64,000 nt of DNA from Pestalotiopsis fici W106-1 (lineage: Eukaryota; Ascomycota; Sordariomycetes; Amphisphaeriales; Sporocadaceae), in contig NW_006917094.1 in assembly GCF_000516985.1 (NCBI RefSeq), forward strand, positions 3,923,833-3,987,832, read 5' to 3'. A program made the translations under genes and the position numbers. Each line of letters begins with the position of its first letter. Position 1 is the first letter of the stretch. This document shows positions 58,701 through 64,000 of this stretch, one piece after another. The notes below the pieces were generated by a model that was not told the origin of the DNA, made no database searches, and saw only the letters and a program-made list of their open reading frames with translations.

Positions 58701-61700
58701 GCATCTTCAACGGCTTTCATCATTGTTTTCTGGTAGCTTTTTTTTATTTTATTTTTTTTATTATGATGATATGGGTCCCTCCGACGCTCTTCTTTCAATG
58801 ACATTGTCCACCCGCTACCTTTCATATCTACTTGCCAACCCTTTTGACCTACCCTAACTACCTTGTACTACTGATTGAGATGCTTTTCTAGTTTCGACTC
58901 GGCTATGCTCAGAAGACTTGTCGATGCGGAGAAGTTGGCTGATTCGAGTCAACAGTTCGATAGCGCCGGCACCAAGAGGGGAGAGTGGAAAGAATATACC
59001 CCCCCTCCGCCTCAGCCCAGCCCAGCCCCTCCAACCAGAGAAGTCCAGAGTCCAGACAAGATCGTTGGTCTGTCGAGCTTTTCCAACATGTAGACTATTA
59101 ACTAGGCTATGTACGAGCAACACGAGGGACATGTACGATGTATGTGCACCATAGCAAACCACAGCCCACGAAACAAGGGCATTTGGGCATGTTCCCACTG
59201 TTTGGCTTTGAACCATGATCTCCACTCAGCGTCTCCGGTTTTCCTTCCGTGCTTGGCCGGTACTGAGCTAGGAACTTCTTCCGTAAATCCATGCTGGATC
59301 ATTTGCTTGCCGGAGGTGGGTAGTGCAGTTGTGTGGGTAAGGTAGGTAGCGAGGGGGAAGCTATGGTAGGGGAGTAGGTAATACGTAGGTAGGTGGGTTT
59401 AGTTGAGACCTGCGGCAAACACACCCACAAGGCCATTTCACTCCGGTTTTTTTTTTATGTAAGCTGGTTTTGCTCCCTCTCTCTCTATATGGTGCTTGGC
59501 TGGCAAGGTTGTGTGTTTTCTACATACTTTGAAAATACGCCAGATCGCGATTTCCCCTTTTCTTTTCCCTCTCGAGAAAGCAGGGTGAGTATCATCAAGC
59601 CCAGCATAAATAGCAGGCATGATTCGGGAGCTTGTTTGTTCATCCCGAAGACATTACCGGCATTCACCCATCCACTTCCGAACCATGCTAACTGGGTAGT
59701 GTACGAGCAAGTATGAACCAGCTACGGAAAACCTACCTGACAACGGACAGACAACCTTTCATATCACTGATGCAGGGACTGACTATGATTGACTATGATT
59801 GTAGGGGTCTCTTCATGACTCTCTCCCTCCACTTAAGTAAGCGGCCTATCCTTCTAGAGCCAGTTCCTTCCCGCCAACAGGTGCTCAAGTGTCTTCCATC
59901 ATGACTACTAGCGGTCGCCCTATACAGGTAGACTTAAACCCACAAAGACTTCTACTACTACGCAGGCCACCATGATGCGTAGACGACGGGAGAAGGTGCT
60001 TGGAAGTATGAGGCAGGTAGTTAGAAAGTCCCTGTCCCTCCCATCGCGTCTGTCATGGCATGACTCTTTGGCCGTCAATTTAGGATTTCGTCCCGTCCCT
60101 TGCCTGGGGCTAGCTGCAGCGAGATTGGACATGTTTGGGGGTGGATTCTCGACTCGAACAGGACATTCACTCTGCAAACTAAAATTTCAATGTGTGCGAG
60201 GAGAGACACCCTTTCAGCCTTTGGACATTCTAGATTCGACATAGCATAATCTTCTCGAAGGATTCAGGAAGCCTTCCATGGTGTTCCGCCCAAATTTGGG
60301 AAACTCCTTATTTCCCTAGGTTGCCTTTGGGGACTAGAAAGGAAGACGTCCCAGACGAAATTGTGGGTCAGGTATATTGAGTGGCTCCACGATGGGAAAT
60401 AGACATCATTTCCAAGAAGAAGAACGAAACAAGAGAAGCAGACGACAGCCAGCTCATACTCCTCCCCACATACTGTCTGATGCCGGGCTTGACCAAAAAG
60501 AAACGGGCACAACGACCTGAGTGGTTTCATACCCTAGAATCCCGCGGCCGAGGTCGAGAACAATACGACGTTTTCGGAAGCTCGTTCACAAAGCCTTCCC
60601 CTGTCCGCGTCCGGGACCCCCATTTCTTTCTACAGTGATCCAGCCATCTCTCGCTTTCGTCTTATCTAACCCAATCCCGTACAAAGTGGAAAAGTAGGCG
60701 ACGACGACGAGACGATATGGACATCGGCAGCCAGGTGTGGACTCTCCGGCACTCGTCCCGTCCGGCGAGAGAGATCGTCAAAAGGTGCCTCGCAAGGCGA
60801 AGAGGAGTCGCATTTGATCGGCAATACTTACTTCGGTGGTTCTTCCTTCTCTCTCCATGTTGCTCAAAAGTTCCTCCGAAACGTTCGAGCTCTGCTGGGC
60901 GGCGGCACGAATCACTGCTATTCGGCGCCGTTTTGCCCCGATTATTTTTGTGACACCTCACCCGGGACAAGGCAGAAAAGAAGAAAACTTAATTATCAAG
61001 AATACTTGACGCCAATAAACACGGACGTATAGACGCGCGCGCACGCACACACAAAACCACATGACGATCAAGCCTAGACCAAATATAAGCTTCTCAGCGT
61101 CCCAGGTTGCGAATCGAATACCTTGTCGTCTTGGCCATTGACCTGGGTAGCCCTAGGTAGGAATCAGGTCCAGTGGCCGGTTGCCAATCCCGCGTCTCAG
61201 CCAGCATGACACGGACGATATCCGAATCGCAAAAACTCTGGTTTCTTGCATCCGACGCGGCCTCCGCATGGTGGTAGTATCAAATATCATTCTTTTTCTC
61301 GGACTCGGCTTCTTCATACGTATCTACCCAGTCACACTTTGATCAATCATATCAGCAGCGGTTTTGCTTAACCGTTATTTTTTTCCCCAGGTAAAAAAAA
61401 AAAAAACACAAAAGGTTCCGGGAATATAGCCATGGGCCCTGTTTCAGTTGACCGGTGAAGAATCACATAGCATGGAATTCTTTTTCTTCTCCCCTTGCTT
61501 GTGTTCATCCCATCACCAGTCAGCAAATTCCAAGCAAATGCAATCCAATGGCTATCTGCAGGTAAGACGCATGCCTGTCACCTCCACGTGCGGAGATGGC
61601 CGTGTTTTACAACCGCTATACTCGGTGATACCCGCGCCAAGGGAGGCGGAGGAAGGGGGGGGATTGTGAGATATCACAGCGCTTGTCATATATATACAAG

Positions 61701-61920
61701 GCAAAAGACAAATGCCGAAGGCACCTGCAAACAATCTACAAACTGTACGCAGCCGATATCAAAAGTGGTTGCGCGGTTATCTCTAGGTCTAGATGCGGTC
61801 ATGGATTATTTCCCATTTCAACGTCCTTGGTCTGATATGTTGGGAAGTACTGGAGTTGCATGATGCTAGGAACGGCCTCTCGTCCGCATTGGGAACTGCT
61901 CGCGGGCTCTTGTCAGCCAG

Positions 61921-61921
<1 letters not shown>

Positions 61922-61957
<36 letters not shown>
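61922..61957 (+). repeat. (CA)18 microsatellite
   Basis: Thirty-six bases of uninterrupted CA. The frames that cross it on either strand are artefacts of the repeat. Confidence 0.97.
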
Positions 61958-61958
<1 letters not shown>

Positions 61959-62190
61959 CCTTCGTACACACACGCACAATCTCTCTATTTCTGATAGAGG
62001 AATATCTTGCATCCGCCAAATAACGTTAGCCACTGATTGGATGAACTGCTTCTTACCACATCTTGCTTGGGGCTGACGAGCAATCCTCGTCCTCAAAGTC
62101 CCCCATAAGTAAGAGCAGGAAATATAAAATTTAAGGTTATGCAGTTTTTAAACATCGTGGACAGCGGAGTGGGGAGTTGCCGTCTCTGCA

Positions 62191-62210
62191 TGTCATGTCA
62201 TGTCATGTCG
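62191..62210 (+). repeat. (TGTCA)4 pentanucleotide repeat
   Basis: Four tandem units, the last ending in G. Confidence 0.9.
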
Positions 62211-64000
62211 ACCAGGCTTCTGGCTGAGACCTGTCAATTCTGCAGCCTGAATTGCGAAATGTGATGTAAAAGTAAACTCTTTTTTCGAAAACTATTTTCT
62301 TATTCCGTCACCATTTCCTTCCAAACTATACCTGGACGTGCGTCGCAACTATTCCTGCTTATGGCCACCTCTTTCTGACAAGGAGCGACTGACAGTGAGC
62401 TGATCCCATGCTTCCCTGCAGCTTTTCCATCATATTGGATTGCCCTCTCTCACTCTTTCTCCAGCTCAAATGAAACTCGACTGCTTCTTATGATGCGCAT
62501 GTTGCAGACGGCAAACACTTCCCATGTTCTAGAGGTACTTTTCGAACGATGTAACCTATAAATATATATCTACCCTCGCTTGCCGCTCGTACTCGATGGA
62601 GCACTCCCGTTGTCCCCCGTCAATAACTCGGGAGATCACATCATAATTATCATCATGTCTATTTCGTAATCCAACGTGCTTCTCAAAGAATATGCCACGG
62701 ACATCCTCATAGCTATGGCTTTGACATCCTTGCAAGAATGCCAACAAAGCTATCCCCGGGATCTCACAACAGAAGACGACCGAAAGATATGGAGCTTTTC
62801 CGACTTCTAGACAACTTCACTTGGCATTCGATGCTTTTCGACCTGGTGAGGAGACAACATCCATGGCGTGCATGGTACTCGTCAATAGAGGCTACTATAC
62901 AAGTTTTATATTGGTCATATATAATATTAATTACCTGCAGGAGCCAAGGAGGTGAATGCAGTAAGCAGATGTTCTTTTTCAGTGCACGGCACAAGCGAGT
63001 ACAATTAAGCTGAAACTGTGCAGTCCATTTCCCAAGTAGTATATTCATCTAATACTTACTATGTAAATTCATTGTGAGTTAATATTTACTGAATGTGTTT
63101 TCTTTCCAATAATGACTGGCTGCAATATAAATTGGATTTCTATGTAACCAGTGATTACAAAACAAATATCTGCAAACTTCAATGAACAAACTAATATGGG
63201 CAATCATGTCTTATATAACTCACTGCATATAGCAGTGGACGGTATCCCTCCAAGACATTGATGAGGAAAGCGTGCCTCAGGCATTTTCGACGGAAACACA
63301 AAATCTTAATACCCAAAAGGAATGAACAACCGCCAATATCCGTTCTGACCTTTATTTGCAGGCGGGAGCCAAAAGTCCCCCCCCCATATCAAACAGCGCG
63401 ACTAAACAGCATGGCGCGGTACAGGTGACTGCACGTAGCAGGATATCTGGGTTTTCGCCATGACTATTCCGCATGTAGTGGTGCATTCTCGTCTACATGG
63501 CATGATCGAGAAAGCTAGAAAGTATACCAATGCATGTCTTACCTACGCCACGACTGAAAACATGCGAGTCACAGGAAAGCCGGCCAGACCAACCGCACAA
63601 TGTGTTACTATATTTCAAGAATTGCGGCTCGCCTAGCCCCGGGAGCGACGGCCACAGAACTACGAATGTGCACGACTATATAATTTACCTGGACGGTAGG
63701 TAAGACAAGCAGAGTGACTGGCATGTTTATTCGTAGACTCACTCATGATGGAGGTGTTGCTTGCGGTATCTTGACATCGGTACAAACTCGCTCCCGACTT
63801 CTCCCCGTGTCCAAGCCTTGTTGCTGTTATGCAATAGCCGTGGACACATCACGTCGACCACAAGCTTGATTTTCTCCCATCAATCCTGTCGGCAAAAGAA
63901 TGGAAATTTCCTCTATATCGGCAACGATACCAAGGGAGGGTCGTGACTACCCGGCACTATCACCATAGCAATGCAATCTATTAATTATTTGACCTCCTAT

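Larger units (their letters stand above)
53785..64000. other. 10.2-kb gene-poor region
   Basis: From the ras2 stop to the window end I find no frame with a recognisable domain, good start context and splice structure. It is rich in simple repeats: AG at about 54292-54310, GT at about 54714-54728, G-runs at 55419-55446 and 55681-55704, (TTGCG)4 at about 55591-55610, (CA)18 at 61922-61957, (TGTCA)4 at 62191-62210, and many TACCTA/TAGGTA words. Long noncoding RNA or a distant regulatory region is possible. Confidence 0.5.

Noticed and set aside
61789..62096. Frames encoding Cys-Val or His-Thr repeats
   Set aside because: Translations of the (CA)18 microsatellite.

Overview
The window comes from the nuclear genome of a filamentous ascomycete, most likely a Sordariomycete and perhaps Hypocreales. 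I base this on short spliceosomal introns with GT...AG ends and GCTAAC/GCTGAC-type branch sites, fungus-specific families (INO80 subunit Ies4, GID/Vid30, SAM35, a MIM2-like protein, DUF3433), and an 8-kb AT-rich block with the CpA-to-TpA signature of repeat-induced point mutation (RIP). The species cannot be named from sequence alone.

Layout. 0-3 kb: the 3' end of a class I terpene synthase cut by the window edge, then a secreted Thr-rich protein in five exons whose introns are all phase 1. 3-6 kb (minus strand): an LCCL-domain multi-pass membrane protein and a small MIM2-like mitochondrial outer-membrane protein. 7-11.5 kb: translation factor eIF2-beta with an unusually long first intron, and an FAD-dependent (DAO-type) oxidoreductase. 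14-20 kb: INO80 subunit Ies4 and a GID1/Vid30 (RanBPM-like) ubiquitin-ligase subunit. 20-27 kb is mostly intergenic, with one small minus-strand protein. 27-29.6 kb: SAM35/metaxin-like protein and a convergent short-chain dehydrogenase.

29.9-37.8 kb is a RIP-destroyed transposon island. A Ty3/Gypsy retrotransposon with two 184-bp LTRs and a 5-bp target duplication sits inside an older Tc1-type (DD34E) DNA transposon whose two halves flank it. No intact ORF survives. 38.7-47 kb: a flavin-reductase-like protein, a TPMT-type methyltransferase and a 1405-residue DUF3433 membrane protein. 47.8-48.5 kb: a frameshifted haloacid-dehalogenase pseudogene. 48.5-52.9 kb is intergenic and holds a 100-N assembly gap. 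53-53.8 kb: a Ras2-type GTPase behind a long pyrimidine-rich leader. 53.8-64 kb is a gene-poor stretch with microsatellites and G-runs.

The genes do not form one pathway. Most are housekeeping loci (translation, chromatin, proteasomal control, mitochondrial outer-membrane biogenesis, Ras signalling) separated by long intergenic stretches. The accessory parts are the terpene synthase at the left edge, which may belong to a cluster continuing outside the window, the transposon island, and the oxidoreductase/methyltransferase/pseudogene stretch to its right. No tRNA, rRNA or CRISPR was recognised. I did not find a convincing new multi-gene system. The best leads are the symmetric-exon secreted protein, the nested RIP island with an extra 3' coding relic, and the small conserved-looking protein near 22.7 kb.
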